This document shows positions 12,369-23,900 of a stretch of DNA of 64,000 nt, piece after piece (positions within the stretch are counted from its first letter, which is position 1; each line of letters begins with the position of its first letter). Made by a program: the position numbers and the translations under genes. The stretch covers positions 113,638 to 177,637 of the forward strand of contig VWYX01000870.1 of the NCBI GenBank assembly GCA_013396525.1, in the 5' to 3' direction. A model generated the notes under the pieces. It saw only the letters and a program-made list of their open reading frames with translations. It did no database searches and was not told where the DNA came from. This stretch comes from Chaetorhynchus papuensis. Lineage: Eukaryota > Chordata > Aves > Passeriformes > Rhipiduridae.

Positions 12369-12823
12369 NNNNNNNNNNNNNNNNNNNNNNNNNNNNNNNN
12401 NNNNNNNNNNNNNNNNNNNNNNNNNNNNNNNNNNNNNNNNNNNNNNNNNNNNNNNNNNNNNNNNNNNNNNNNNNNNNNNNNNNNNNNNNNNNNNNNNNNN
12501 NNNNNNNNNNNNNNNNNNNNNNNNNNNNNNNNNNNNNNNNNNNNNNNNNNNNNNNNNNNNNNNNNNNNNNNNNNNNNNNNNNNNNNNNNNNNNNNNNNNN
12601 NNNNNNNNNNNNNNNNNNNNNNNNNNNNNNNNNNNNNNNNNNNNNNNNNNNNNNNNNNNNNNNNNNNNNNNNNNNNNNNNNNNNNNNNNNNNNNNNNNNN
12701 NNNNNNNNNNNNNNNNNNNNNNNNNNNNNNNNNNNNNNNNNNNNNNNNNNNNNNNNNNNNNNNNNNNNNNNNNNNNNNNNNNNNNNNNNNNNNNNNNNNN
12801 NNNNNNNNNNNNNNNNNNNNNNN
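12369..12823. other. Assembly gap (455 N)
   Basis: This is a run of 455 unknown bases. The left flank contains two adjacent copies of a short unit (GATTATAGA at 12332-12349), so the gap may hide a simple repeat. Open frames crossing it are meaningless. Confidence 1.
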
Positions 12824-13840
12824 CCTTCTAGTCTCAAAGACCTATGTAATTATCTTCGGCTTTGCACCTCAGTTCCTATAAAACTCATTTTCATCTTAGT
12901 TCAAACTGAACCAGGCTGCCAACAATGAATAATAAAGATTCCAAGATTTGCCTGATTTTGACCAATACCCTTAAAATCATATCCTGTTCTTTCATTCATG
13001 GGATAAATTGAAGTCACAAAAATTGGCTTTATGAAATAATTGGCTAATTTAAAAAAAACAAACAGATTTTATTAGAAGCTAGTATTTTAAATGGTTATGT
13101 TTACTTGTTTCATAGAAGAAGCTGAAAATCAGCCTTTCAGAAATATTTTCAAACCATGAGACATGTGTTTGGACTTTCAGGCATTTAATAGTATTCAAAG
13201 CCAAATAAACCTTGTCTGTGACTCTTTTTAAGAAAGTGACCTGTTGCCACCTGGTAGAGATTATGCTTTAGTTCGGAGCTTCAGAAGCAGAACCTCAAGA
13301 GCTGTTCTTTCACTGCTAAACCATTGCAGGCACTGGAGTAACTTCACCTGGTAACTAAGCCAATGTTCCTGATCGGTGCTGAAGGACCAAGAGCTCAAGC
13401 TTGTGCTTTTTAATTGGATATTTTAATATCCAGAAGCAGTGCATGTCCCAAAGTACACTGGACTAATGTTAAAGCAGTAGTTCTAATGGATTAAACCATA
13501 GCGTATAGGTAATGATTTTAGTTGTTTCTTGTCTGTGGATCCATTGAGCAGATACACAAGAGATTGTTCCAGAATTAGGAGTTTACACTGGAAAATTACA
13601 ATGTAATCTCTCCCAGACCGCCTTACATAAATAGATGTCCTTTTATTTAGATCCCTGTTTCTGCCTGAATTTTCTGGTAGGAATTCAATAGGGATGTAGA
13701 TGAGCTACAAACATCACTTTAAATTAAGAGTAAAGTCTAATTGTTTCAGATTATGTGCTTTGTCATAATTCAGAAGGAATGTAAATGTCAGTAACATGAC
13801 ACTGCTTTACTTCCAGTTCTTTTTTCTGCTGCCTTGTCTG

Positions 13841-13863
13841 AACAACAACAACAACAACAACAA
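13841..13863 (+). repeat. (AAC)n microsatellite with A/C-rich tail
   Basis: About seven AAC units are followed by CAAA-type units to about 13918. This is intronic low-complexity DNA. Confidence 0.85.
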
Positions 13864-15977
13864 AAACCAAACAAAAATGTGCAAAAAAGTTTGAAACAAA
13901 CAAAACAAACAAGAAAAAAAGCTAAAATGTTGAGGTTGTCTTTCACAGAGAAAAAAACCCAGCAAAAACGGTCTGTAGGATCAATATCACCATGAAGACT
14001 TGATCCAATTTTTAACATCTGTTCTTTCCCTTCCATAGCTTTTCCAGTGTGATAGAATGGAAATAAGTAATTTGCTTCTGCTCTTGGCTTGAGGCCTTAA
14101 AGTTGTATTTGCGTTTCAGATACATCCTGAGGTTTGATAGCAGTGAGGTGAAGGATGAGTCAGTGTCACCCCTCTCAGAAACACAGGTGGTCGTGCATTC
14201 GGTCTGTGCTGAGCGTAGGCCTCAGCTCCTCTCTTTGATGTAGCCTCTTTCCCACATTCTGCCATTCATGTTTGCTTTCTTTTACCGATGGTTTCTCATG
14301 ACCTTGAGTTTAAGGAATTTCGTCAGTACATCTCTCCAATTATCCAAAGTGTGAGAGGTACTGTCACATGTCCTCTTGCTCACTTGGATCTTCATTCTGT
14401 TGGGAGTTCGTCATGTATGAAAGTCAGAGTTGCTAGGAAGGTTGCAGGGTATTTATCCTTTTTGGTTTGTTTTACTAAATCTGTGTGAAAATAAGGAAAG
14501 CTGGCTTGGTTCCTTCTATTTATACGTAGAAATAACTCTTGTTCATTGAGTGACCCTTACCCTATAGATCCAGTCATCCATGCCATGGGAAAAAAAAATT
14601 GTTGTGTCTATTCATTTTCACTGGATGTCATCCAGAAAGCAGAAATATTACTGCTTATGTTCATCTCGTGTTGACGCACTGCAATAAAGGAGTCTTCATA
14701 TGCCAGAGTTAATCTGCTAACAGAAGATTTACTGCTCTTTGCAGTGCCATGCCAAACGTAACCTTCAGCATTTTTTCCTGAGTTTTAACCTCAACTCTTT
14801 ACTCCTGGCAAGTCGTCCTGCCCTTAAACTGTGCCCAAGTTAAAAATTTTAAACGACTTGAAACGTTCTTCCTTCTCTGAAACGTAAAATTATTATTTGA
14901 TGTGTTGGTCCACAAGGGCACGCACACACGTTCACATACAAATGGAAATGCCAGCATTGTCATTTGAGAAGAATTCTTCAAGCAGAAGTTTCAGCCTCTA
15001 AGTCTATAAAATAGTCCTTCCCAGAGAAGCAGATGAAAATCAGAACTATATTGCTTAAACAGTTAGGTTCAGGTCCTGCAAGGTGAGCAAGAGCTGCCTG
15101 AAAATCAGGAGCTGCAGACTCAGCTCCATTTTCAGAAAGCTGTTCCAGAAAATATGGCAATCCATTTGTTAGCTGTGCTTCCTGGCAGTTATATGCAAGT
15201 CCATTTGTGTACTGGTAGCTCTTTCTACACAATGTTATTGCATAGCAAACAGTCATAAAAATTTAAAATCTGTCTGGAGGACCATGTGTGCATGTATATG
15301 GGCTCAGAGGTCTGTCCCACGCTGTTAATGCATGTGTGCCCCAAATCCATGCTTTCAGTTTGTTCTTAAGTGCCAGGGGCTTATTTCACAACTGATGGAG
15401 GGGCCTGTGCCAGTGGAAAAGAAAACAAAAAAAAAAGAAAGTGTAACTGTGTTTTTTTAAGCAGTGAAGTCCCTCCAAAGGGCCAGTCTAAGTTCACCTT
15501 GAGGGCAAAGTACAGGCTACTTTAAAATAAAAATCTTTTAGTACTAGTCAATTGAAAGATAAAGCCTGTTCTGTTCTGTGTAAATAATTTTTGATCAGTG
15601 TACTGTTCTAAGGCAATTCCCAATTAGCATATCCTATAGCTGATTGTCAGACCCTGTCCACAGGGTACAATTGTGACACAGGCTGTGAATATTCAGCAAT
15701 AGGAGTCTGTAAATCTGAGTAAGTAATGACAAAGCCTCTTTAGGGAAAGAGGTGAGCCGAGTAGAATAATGGCAATCTTGGGGGGCAGTGGGGTATTTTA
15801 ATTTAATCAAATCCAGAGCAACCGAAAAAGATACTATTAAAAGGACTTATTCTCTGAAGTAAATACTTTTCAGAAAAAGGTACAGTTCAAGCTGACGTGC
15901 TAAATTGGCATCCCTACATCCACTCCGTTCTGTGGATCAAAGCAGAGTTAATCATTCCCCCTGCCTTTTATCTCTTG

Positions 15978-16042
15978 TGTGGATGTGTTTGTGAGTGTGT
16001 GTGCCTCTGCATGGGTACGGTGTGTGCATGTGCATACGTGAG
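15978..16042 (+). repeat. Imperfect TG-rich tract
   Basis: GTGTG-type units are interrupted by CC, CA and TAC. It is probably a decayed (TG)n microsatellite about 0.9 kb before the exon at 16946. Confidence 0.6.
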
Positions 16043-16898
16043 TAACACGGAGCAGTGGCAGCCAGGGAGGGGTTCTTGCTTTTTCTCCTAGGAAGTTGAA
16101 GTTTTGGGGTTTTTTTTTTTAATCTAGTGGTACCTAAGAGTCACTGCCCACTGTAGTAAAAGCTCAGAAGTATTGCAACTTTCTCTTGCCTGTGTTTGCC
16201 CAGCCACCCTTCTACATACTACAAGCACTGGGAAATTTCAATGACACAGCTTGGAATGGGTTCAGTGACCTCAATTATGCCCTCCCACCCACTCCAAACT
16301 CCTTTCAATTTGCAAAAAGCTTTAAGTGGACAAAACCCAGATGCCTTTTGCTTGTAGTTCAGTAAGAACAGATTGGGCATGTAGATTCTTGTCAAAGTGA
16401 TATATGTAGTTCATTTTCCATTAACTCTTTCTTAACTAAGGGTTTTAAACTCTCAGTTCCAAGTCTAGCACGCTGCTCTGCTTTCTACTGTTTTTAAAGT
16501 TCATTATGCCTGCAACATCATTTAAAAGTGAACTTTAAAATATCTCAGCTAGACATTGGCTGACACAAAACAGAATGTTTGGTTCTGCTTTGAAAGGCAA
16601 TCACTTTTTTTTTTCTTTTTAAACTTGTTTCATATGTAATAACCCATCCTATTGTCTAAGACCGTTGAAAAACAGTAAATAAATACATTAAGTGACATCT
16701 CCAGTTTGGGAGCAAAAAAGAAATCATGACTTGTGGAAATGGTTTACCGGTCAAAACCAGTATGTGGACCCTGACGACCTTGAGCTTGCTTCAGTTGCCT
16801 TGCTTAAAACTTGTATTGCTTTTAATATGTTGTATTTAAAATTGCCCTAAAGAGGCAGTGGCCTTCCCCTCCCCCAGAGCATTTCATTCCACTCCCTT

Positions 16899-16903
<5 letters not shown>

Positions 16904-16933
<30 letters not shown>
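16904..16933 (+). repeat. SCUBE1: (CT)15 microsatellite forming the polypyrimidine tract of the next exon
   Basis: Fifteen uninterrupted CT units end 12 bases before the TGCAG acceptor at 16941-16945. Between them lies only TTCATTCTGCAG. The repeat therefore occupies the normal position of the polypyrimidine tract of the exon encoding the sixth EGF module. On the other strand it reads (GA)n. Confidence 0.95.
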
Positions 16934-16936
<3 letters not shown>

Positions 16937-16945
16937 ATTCTGCAG

Positions 16946-17062
16946 AAACATGTGCTGTCAATAACGGAGGCTGTGATCGGACTTGCAAGGATACCGCGAC
17001 AGGGGTACGGTGCAGTTGCCCAGTTGGATTTACCCTGCAGCCTGATGGGAAAACGTGCAAAG
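16946..17062 (+). CDS. SCUBE1: SCUBE1 exon: sixth EGF-like module
   Basis: This is a 117-nt exon in phase 1-1, 39 codons counting the split ones. It reads [20 protein letters not shown], then [19 protein letters not shown]. Six cysteines sit in the EGF spacing (C-x6-C-x3-C-x8-C-x-C-x12-C). It lacks the DxDEC start typical of calcium-binding EGF modules, and has Val where the Asp/Asn-hydroxylation consensus C-x-[DN]-x4-[FY]-x-C-x-C needs Phe or Tyr. I therefore infer a non-calcium EGF, consistent with its place directly after the linker. The donor G|GTCAGC is not strong. Readthrough stops at 17124. The same sequence in human SCUBE1 is, as far as I recall, nearly identical. Confidence 0.95.
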
Positions 17063-18199
17063 GTCAGCCTCTGTTTGCTTTGCAATGCATCATTTGCTTT
17101 CAGCGGGTCCAGTACAAGATGTAAATATTCAGTTATTTAATCAATACTTTCTAAGTCGAGGCAATACTGGCATAGTGATTGCAATTAAGTTCATTAGCTT
17201 TCTCCTTCCCTAATTTTTCTGTGTTTACCTAGTTCAGTCGTTTTTATTTATTAGAGGGTTTTATTACTGCCAAGAAATGAGATGCAGAGGTCAAACTGTT
17301 TCAAACTGAGCGGAGATTTAGAGGAGCAGCTCTGGGCTGCAAAAAGCCTTTCGTTTCAAAGGATACTCTGATACCTTTGTAAGACCTCAGTCATCTAAAG
17401 GTGTCTGAATTTGTCTATTCAGAAAGTGAGTTACAATTCTCAAGCAGTACTTTGTTACCTGCAGATAACCAGCTGCTTATTCCTAAGTGAAGCCAGGTAT
17501 TGCTCAGAAAAAAACCCAGGCACTTGTTCATTTCTGCACCTTCAGAAGATAAATAGCCAGCTAGAAAGGAAAACTGAAATAACACTTACAAAGGCGTCAG
17601 TCTAAACCACGCAGCTGATGCTCAGGTTTTACTGCTCCAAAGGCAGCACGAGACCCTTGCTGTTCTGTCTTTCATGGCTGTGTGTCAAAACTGAGGTCAG
17701 GGGCAAAGACAGCAGAAAAGAGCCTCTGGTAGCACTGTCACTGTTAAGGAGACAGGGACAGCTCCCAAATGTCCCTACACAATCCCACTTTAGTGGCACA
17801 TGAGCAGTTTTGGGTTCCCGTTAGTAGGACCAGGCCATCCGTCCACCATTTTCCCATTTTTCCACTTTCCTGTGTATTCCTTGTGAGCTTCTTTGCAAAA
17901 GACTTGGTGATGGAGATCCAGGAGGACATTGCATATATTCTTGTCACAGAGAATATTTTTCATCTCTCAGTGACTTAGCGTAAGTTGACCTAACTTGCTA
18001 AGAAATTATTGTGACTTTTTTTTTTCCTTCAAATTAGCCAGAAATGCCAGAATATCTTCAGTCCAGGGCTTGATGTTACTTAAAATAGTAAAACCCACAA
18101 AAATAAACAGAAAATGTGTGGTTTCCTCTTGCTCCAGGCTGAAAAATCCCAGTGCTTGGGCATGATCCTGTTAGTATTTATAGAAATAACAGTCCATTT

Positions 18200-20900
18200 G
18201 CCTGTTTATTTGAAAATAAAACATTTAAACTGCCATTGCACACAATGTTAATAGTTAAGGGTGAGCACACATCAAAACTCAGTCATCTTAGTTCAAGCCA
18301 CATAAAAATAAATCTTCATTTTTACCAGCAGACTGGCTAAGCCATAGCAGAACAGTAACCGTGATTCCACCAAGTGCTTAAAAAGGAGGCATTTTAATAA
18401 TGTAACATACACCTAGGCTTGATCATAATGTTTATTATTGAAACTGTGTCATGAAAAAAAAGAGTAATTCTAAATTTAGACATTTGGCCAGAGAACTAAC
18501 ATGAAATGATATTTATATAATAATCAAGACTGTAATTATTCCTATGGACAAAATGAAATATTCTACTGATCCTCAAACCAAATACCTTAGCTCTAAGCTC
18601 TTCCACATTTTGCTTTTCCCCTTTTTTATGAGTAGAAAATATAAGAAACAAAATCTATATTTTTATGATGCTGCTGAGTCTTTCTTACTTTCTTAAATAA
18701 GCAGCAACTGGAAATTAACGCAGATGGTTTAATAAAGCAAGAAGCCATTTCTTTTTAACCTTTATTAACATTTTAGGAAATACTCTTCATCATAAAATGG
18801 TGAAATATACATTTTTAATTGAATTGAATTTAATTAATTAATTTTATCTTATGCATTGCATTGTGAGATTTCTGGGCTAGATCCTAGTCTCCTGAAGCTG
18901 ATTTTCCATTTAAATCTGTGCACGAAGGATCCTGCACTTAAACTGACCAGTGGAATTTCTTGCACAGCTTTTGCAGGCAGCCCTTAGTCAAAGGGGATGC
19001 TCTGTAGGATTTGCATCTCCTGAGCACAAAAGTGAACTTTTTGGTGGAGTGACATTGATGTCCTCTTGGCTCCTGTTGCTGAGAGGTAAAGCCTGGAAAA
19101 GACCAGGCAGGAAAAAGTCACTGTGCACATATTCTTCCTCTGCATTCTCTAGAAAAGAAAAGAGAGTGATCAGCACAAGTTTTCTCCTTGGATTTTTTTG
19201 TCCTCTTTACTCTCCTTGATTTGACTGGCCCCCAATTTCTCATATATCCAGTTCCCTGCTTCCTCCAGCTGTAATTTTACATCTGTGTGGTAAGAGCAAG
19301 GGATTATCTCTTGGATGCCCTTTAAAGCATCCTCAGGGATCGTGGGGCTGTCACATCCTGTCTTTCCTGGGCACAGTTTTCAAGTCCATCGAGTGTCACA
19401 GCATGTCCAAGTGAGGTTTCTCATAGAACATCATTTTAAGGGAGGTTGTGCTGCTAAATATAGAAGAACGAGATGCCATTTTCTGTTATGGGAAAGTAGA
19501 GATGTAGGGCATGTCAGAAAAGCTGAGAGGAATTGGAAGGAGAATTAATATATTAACTGAAAAATGCAATTGTGGGTTGAGCAAAATGATTAATGTGTTT
19601 AGGTTTAATTTAGCAAATAATGTTGACCAAAAATAATGTTTTTATTGGAAAGTCCATGATTTTTTTTAGTCCATTTTGGCATTTTCCCCTCTAAGCCATT
19701 TTATATAGTGCAGCTACTATATGAAATTCTGCAGATGCTTAGATTCAAGAGGCTTAAATAAAACTCAAAGAAACCTCTGAACTTTTGGGTATTGCAAAAT
19801 GGACATAGGGTAATTTATTAATGTATAATTCTAGCTCACTTGTAGGTGACTTCCTTAATAATGTGCTTTTGCCATACTGGTAATTTATGGAAATCTGCTG
19901 ACACTTTTCTTCTTTTTTTTTTTTTTAACAAGAGAATGAGTTATATATTTTTAAAAATTAATGAAATAAAAATACTATTTTTCTAATTAACAAAATATTC
20001 TAGATGCTTCTGTTTAACAGTCAGGACTCTAGTCAGTTTTAGGCATTGTGTAGACATGTAATGGGGAAAAAAAGTTTACTGTCCAAACCAGGTTTTTGTT
20101 TAGTAGTTGGGAATTACATTAATTGTTTAGTATAGAAAAAAGGCAAGTATATATACAAAAGGAAAGACAAGTTCTTAAAAAAGAGTATATGCAAGCATGC
20201 TTGATCTCCAAAAGGTGGCAAATAAACCCTTTTAAATGTGACTAATTGTTCTAGACTTTGTTTGCAATATCACAGTTCCCGTTCTCTAGTTCTAAGATAG
20301 AAACTGGCATGATTTTAAATCATTAAATTAAGAGTCCTGACTAAAGATCAGATATTTCTCGTAGCCCTTCCCAGTGTATCAGAGAATGGAAGGTATAGGA
20401 GAGCAACTTCCAATTAATACAAGGAACGTGCCTTCAGTGATTTTGCAAGAGGTTGAACTCTTCCATAGTGAGAAATGAGAGTTCATTGTACCTCAAAGAA
20501 TCGAGCTCCATTTTAATGCAGAGTACAGTCTGGCTTATATCAAGTGTCAATAAAATTGAGGGGGAAATAGTTGTGGAGATAGTTTTAACAGGGAATACAT
20601 ACAGGTGTCAGCAGAGCACATAGGAACACTACTGTCCACTGTCATGGAAGATTGCTTTGCTTTCTGGAAATTGAAAAAACCCTTTTAATCTTTGATTCTT
20701 TCTCCATTACACACATTACTTACCTGATCTTGCAGTGAAATAAGAGCAAAAGTGTTTTCTGTGGTCTAATTAGAATGATCTTCAAATGTGTTAATGGTGC
20801 TTGGATAAAAGTTCATTAACCTTTTGCTGTTTTCTAAAAGTCATTCTTGAGCTCAAGCCTTCCCTCAGTTGGCTTGGCACACAATGGAGAATGCTCCTTT
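18200..20900. other. AT-rich intronic block without recognisable repeats
   Basis: This stretch is visibly richer in A and T than its surroundings, with TAATTAATTAATT near 18826-18845, several A/T homopolymers and few CpG. I recognise no transposon. Such repeat-free AT-rich intron segments in bird genomes sometimes contain conserved noncoding elements, but one sequence cannot show conservation. Confidence 0.4.
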
Positions 20901-23900
20901 ATTCCCTTCAGATTTCCTGTCAACTTGGCTCTTAATAAGCCCAACCATGGAGGCTTTTGACAGCTAAGAGAAGAGACATTCCAGGCAGAAGGGGTTCCAT
21001 ATTCTCCCTCTAATTAATGCTATTTAATTTCTGCTGCCATTGTAACTGGGTGATGCCAGCCTGATGCTCAGTTCATTTGATGCTGGCGATTATTGTGCTA
21101 CACATGAGGGAACAGTGTAGGTCACTTCCTTAAATGCCTTCCAAGTTATCTCACAGAATTCAGCTAATTCAGACAGAAAGGGAGCCTGAAGATTAAAAGA
21201 TGTAGAGGCCTGGGCTGCTTATTGCCCATTGCCTCCTACCCACTTTTTAATATCCTCTGTGTTGTGCATATCAGGGGTTCTGAGGTACTCAGCTCCCTCG
21301 TTGTTGGCTTCTGTGCATCCTTCCTGCAGAGTGACCTTTCCATGGATCCAGCTCCATTCTGCCCTCAGTGAGAAGATTCATCAGTTCAGCATTTTAATTA
21401 TACTTAGATACAGCTTGGGGAACTGATAATGCAGGAGGCTCATTTGCAAAAAACTTGCAGGGTTCAAGAGGAGCCAAGTCAGACTAGATTAGGCTTAGCA
21501 CAGATTTCTGAAGGTTGTTTAAATCCACCTGCCAAACTGGATCAAACAATAAAGAGTTCATCTTCCCGAGGGCAGCTACAGGAGACAAGCCGAGCCAGGG
21601 AGAATTCTTCTCCCAGGACTTAAAGTAGAGAAGGACTGGGAATGATGGCAAAAGATGATGTCTGAGAGAGACAGGGACTTTCCTTTGTGGCTTCTCTGAG
21701 CAGTGAATTAGAGCAAGAGGAAGGGCCACAAGCTTCTAGCATGGTGTAAAATGCAGGGCCATGTGTATGATATATATGCTCCATTTCTGGCCTGGGACTT
21801 AACAAAGAAACTGCACCCCCAGGCACTCCTGTGCCTGAGTAAAGTGACTTCCCAGCACTCTGCACCTAGACACAGAGGAGCTGTGCAGGCTGCAGCCCTT
21901 GCTGAGCTCCTGGAGTCAAATGGCACAGCAAATAAAACTTCTAAGCTGGAAAACCTGGATTTCTAAGGGTCATAGAGCAAAAGCAACATCTCAACTGTGA
22001 CTTTTCTGTAAACATCCATAAAGTGCTACCCAACTTTGCAGTGTCCCGTAGGTGTTTTGTAAGAGCACGATGTGGATTATTTTGTTCAGTTGGCTTTCTG
22101 TTTTGCATCATTTCACCTTCATTTCCTCATTTCATTTGCATCTTGTGATGATCCACCCTTAAGGGGAAGGAACTTGACAGCAGGATTTTGAGGTAGTCAG
22201 CTGGGCTGGAATGTCAGGGGGTTTTAGTAGCAATGTGACATTCCACGTTCATAAAGTGCCACCAGCAGTGACTAAATGCAACAGGATTAATTCCTGGGCA
22301 CGAATAGGCCTGTGCCAAGCCCAGGTGATCCCACAGACGTGTATTTTGGAGAGAGAAAGTTCCCTTCACCTCCCCACCCGGAGATGGTGCATTTTCCTCG
22401 CGGTGTGACGCTGAGTGAGCCCTCCTTGGCGCTCTGGCGTATTTAACTAGAGCGGTGTTACACTGGGGTTATGTGGCTGCATGGCAAACATTTCTCCTTC
22501 CTCCTGTCTCATTGTCATGGTGACCCAGCAATGGGGTGGGCTCTCCACTTCCTTCAAACAGGCCCCCATCCCTCAGCATTCAGAGGTAGCGAAGAAATGT
22601 GGCACTTAGGCGCTTAAATACTTGACTGTGCTGCGGTGGGAGTATCAGGAATGCCTGAGTGGTGAAGGATCTGTCCAGTAAGTCAGTTCTGTAACCTCCT
22701 TTATCGTTAAGCAATCTACAAAACAAAAAGAAAAAAAAAAAAAAAACAAAGCAGGAGCATAGAGACGAATTAAAACTTTCATTCAAAGAACTGAAAAAAA
22801 AGTTTATTTGAAATAAAAGTGAAATTTTGCATCTGTACCAGTTTGATATAGTAATTACCTTTTTTTATCTTGCTTAATTGCAGCCTATTACAGCAGGAAA
22901 ATGTGCTTTAAATTAGTTTTGAGGACACAAAAAAACGAAACCCTGGAAGTTAATTAAATTTTGAAAATGGAATTGTGTCTGTAAGAAAAGAGTTTTTTAG
23001 AGAATGAGTTTCAAAGAAACCAAGTATGTCATGTTTTGTTAAATACAAACTGAAAGATTTCATTAAATTAAAGGCTTAAAATTAATGCTTGACATCAGTT
23101 TGGTATAAAAATATGACTCAGTTATTGAAGACTTTCCTCTCTTTTCATTCAGAACACACTAACACTAAGTGAAAAGCTCACAGTGAACAGTTTAGCTGGC
23201 CAATTTGGCTTCATTTCCTGGCTACAGAGTATCTGTGAACAGCTATGATTTCCTCCATACTTCCATTAATCGAAATTATTTAAAATTTGTTTTAGCTTTT
23301 TTTTTGCTCTAAATCGGTTTAAATTGACTAAAGTACTTAGAATTGCATCTTGTCAGTCCCAATCAATTCATATGAAACTGAAAATGTTTCCTCTCTTTTT
23401 AAAAAAGAACGCCAGACAGAGCACAGGTTACTTTTACTGTTTATTACTAGTGAGATATAGTTGCTAATCTGGTACGTCCACTATTAGCTTGCCTGAATTA
23501 TGATAGTACCTTTATTTCACTGTGATTGATTAGATAAATTTCAGAGTGGTATTTTTTTTTTCATTTGTTGCCTAAATGCAATGGTTTTGCTGTAGGAGTA
23601 CCTTTGATAAACTCAGGTTTTGTTTGGTTAATATCCCTGATCAGTTTGATTTTTTTTTTTTACGTATTAGTAAAAATGTGTCAGTAAAATACACCCCAGT
23701 GCCAGAAAACCTCTAAATGTATGCATCAGTCAAGTTTACACTGAGGCACATAAAACTTCCATGGTTCATATGACCACACTTCTCACAACACCAAGTGTCT
23801 CAATGCCTTTAGAGTCAAGACTCTAAGTTTGGAGCAGGCCTTCTGAGCTAAGATGGATCTGACCTGAGAGAAAAATACAAGACAGGCCCAAATGATTTCA

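Larger units (their letters stand above)
916..16945 (+). other. SCUBE1: SCUBE1 intron, 16.0 kb
   Basis: The intron runs from donor GTAACA to acceptor TGCAG, phase 1. It holds a (GAT)17 microsatellite with a possible alternative exon, a decayed tandem repeat near 4930-5020, a perfect hairpin at 8395-8430, an N gap at 12369-12823, an (AAC)n run at 13841-13863, a TG-rich stretch at 15978-16042 and the (CT)15 tract at its 3' end. Short local duplications occur at 2581-2616 (AGGCCACTGAAAA twice) and 8244-8270 (AGACAGAATGTAC twice). The many open frames here are short, lack recognisable domains or splice context, and look like chance. I see no clear complete transposon in it. The stretch 3950-4440 is GC-richer and is discussed in the findings. 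Confidence 0.75.

Noticed and set aside
12244..12837. 197-codon open frame on the minus strand
   Set aside because: It is created by the N gap, which cannot contain stops.
16858..17124. Open frame extending the sixth EGF exon on both sides
   Set aside because: The upstream part is the CT microsatellite read as Ser/Leu, and the downstream part is intron. EGF homology ends exactly at the splice sites.
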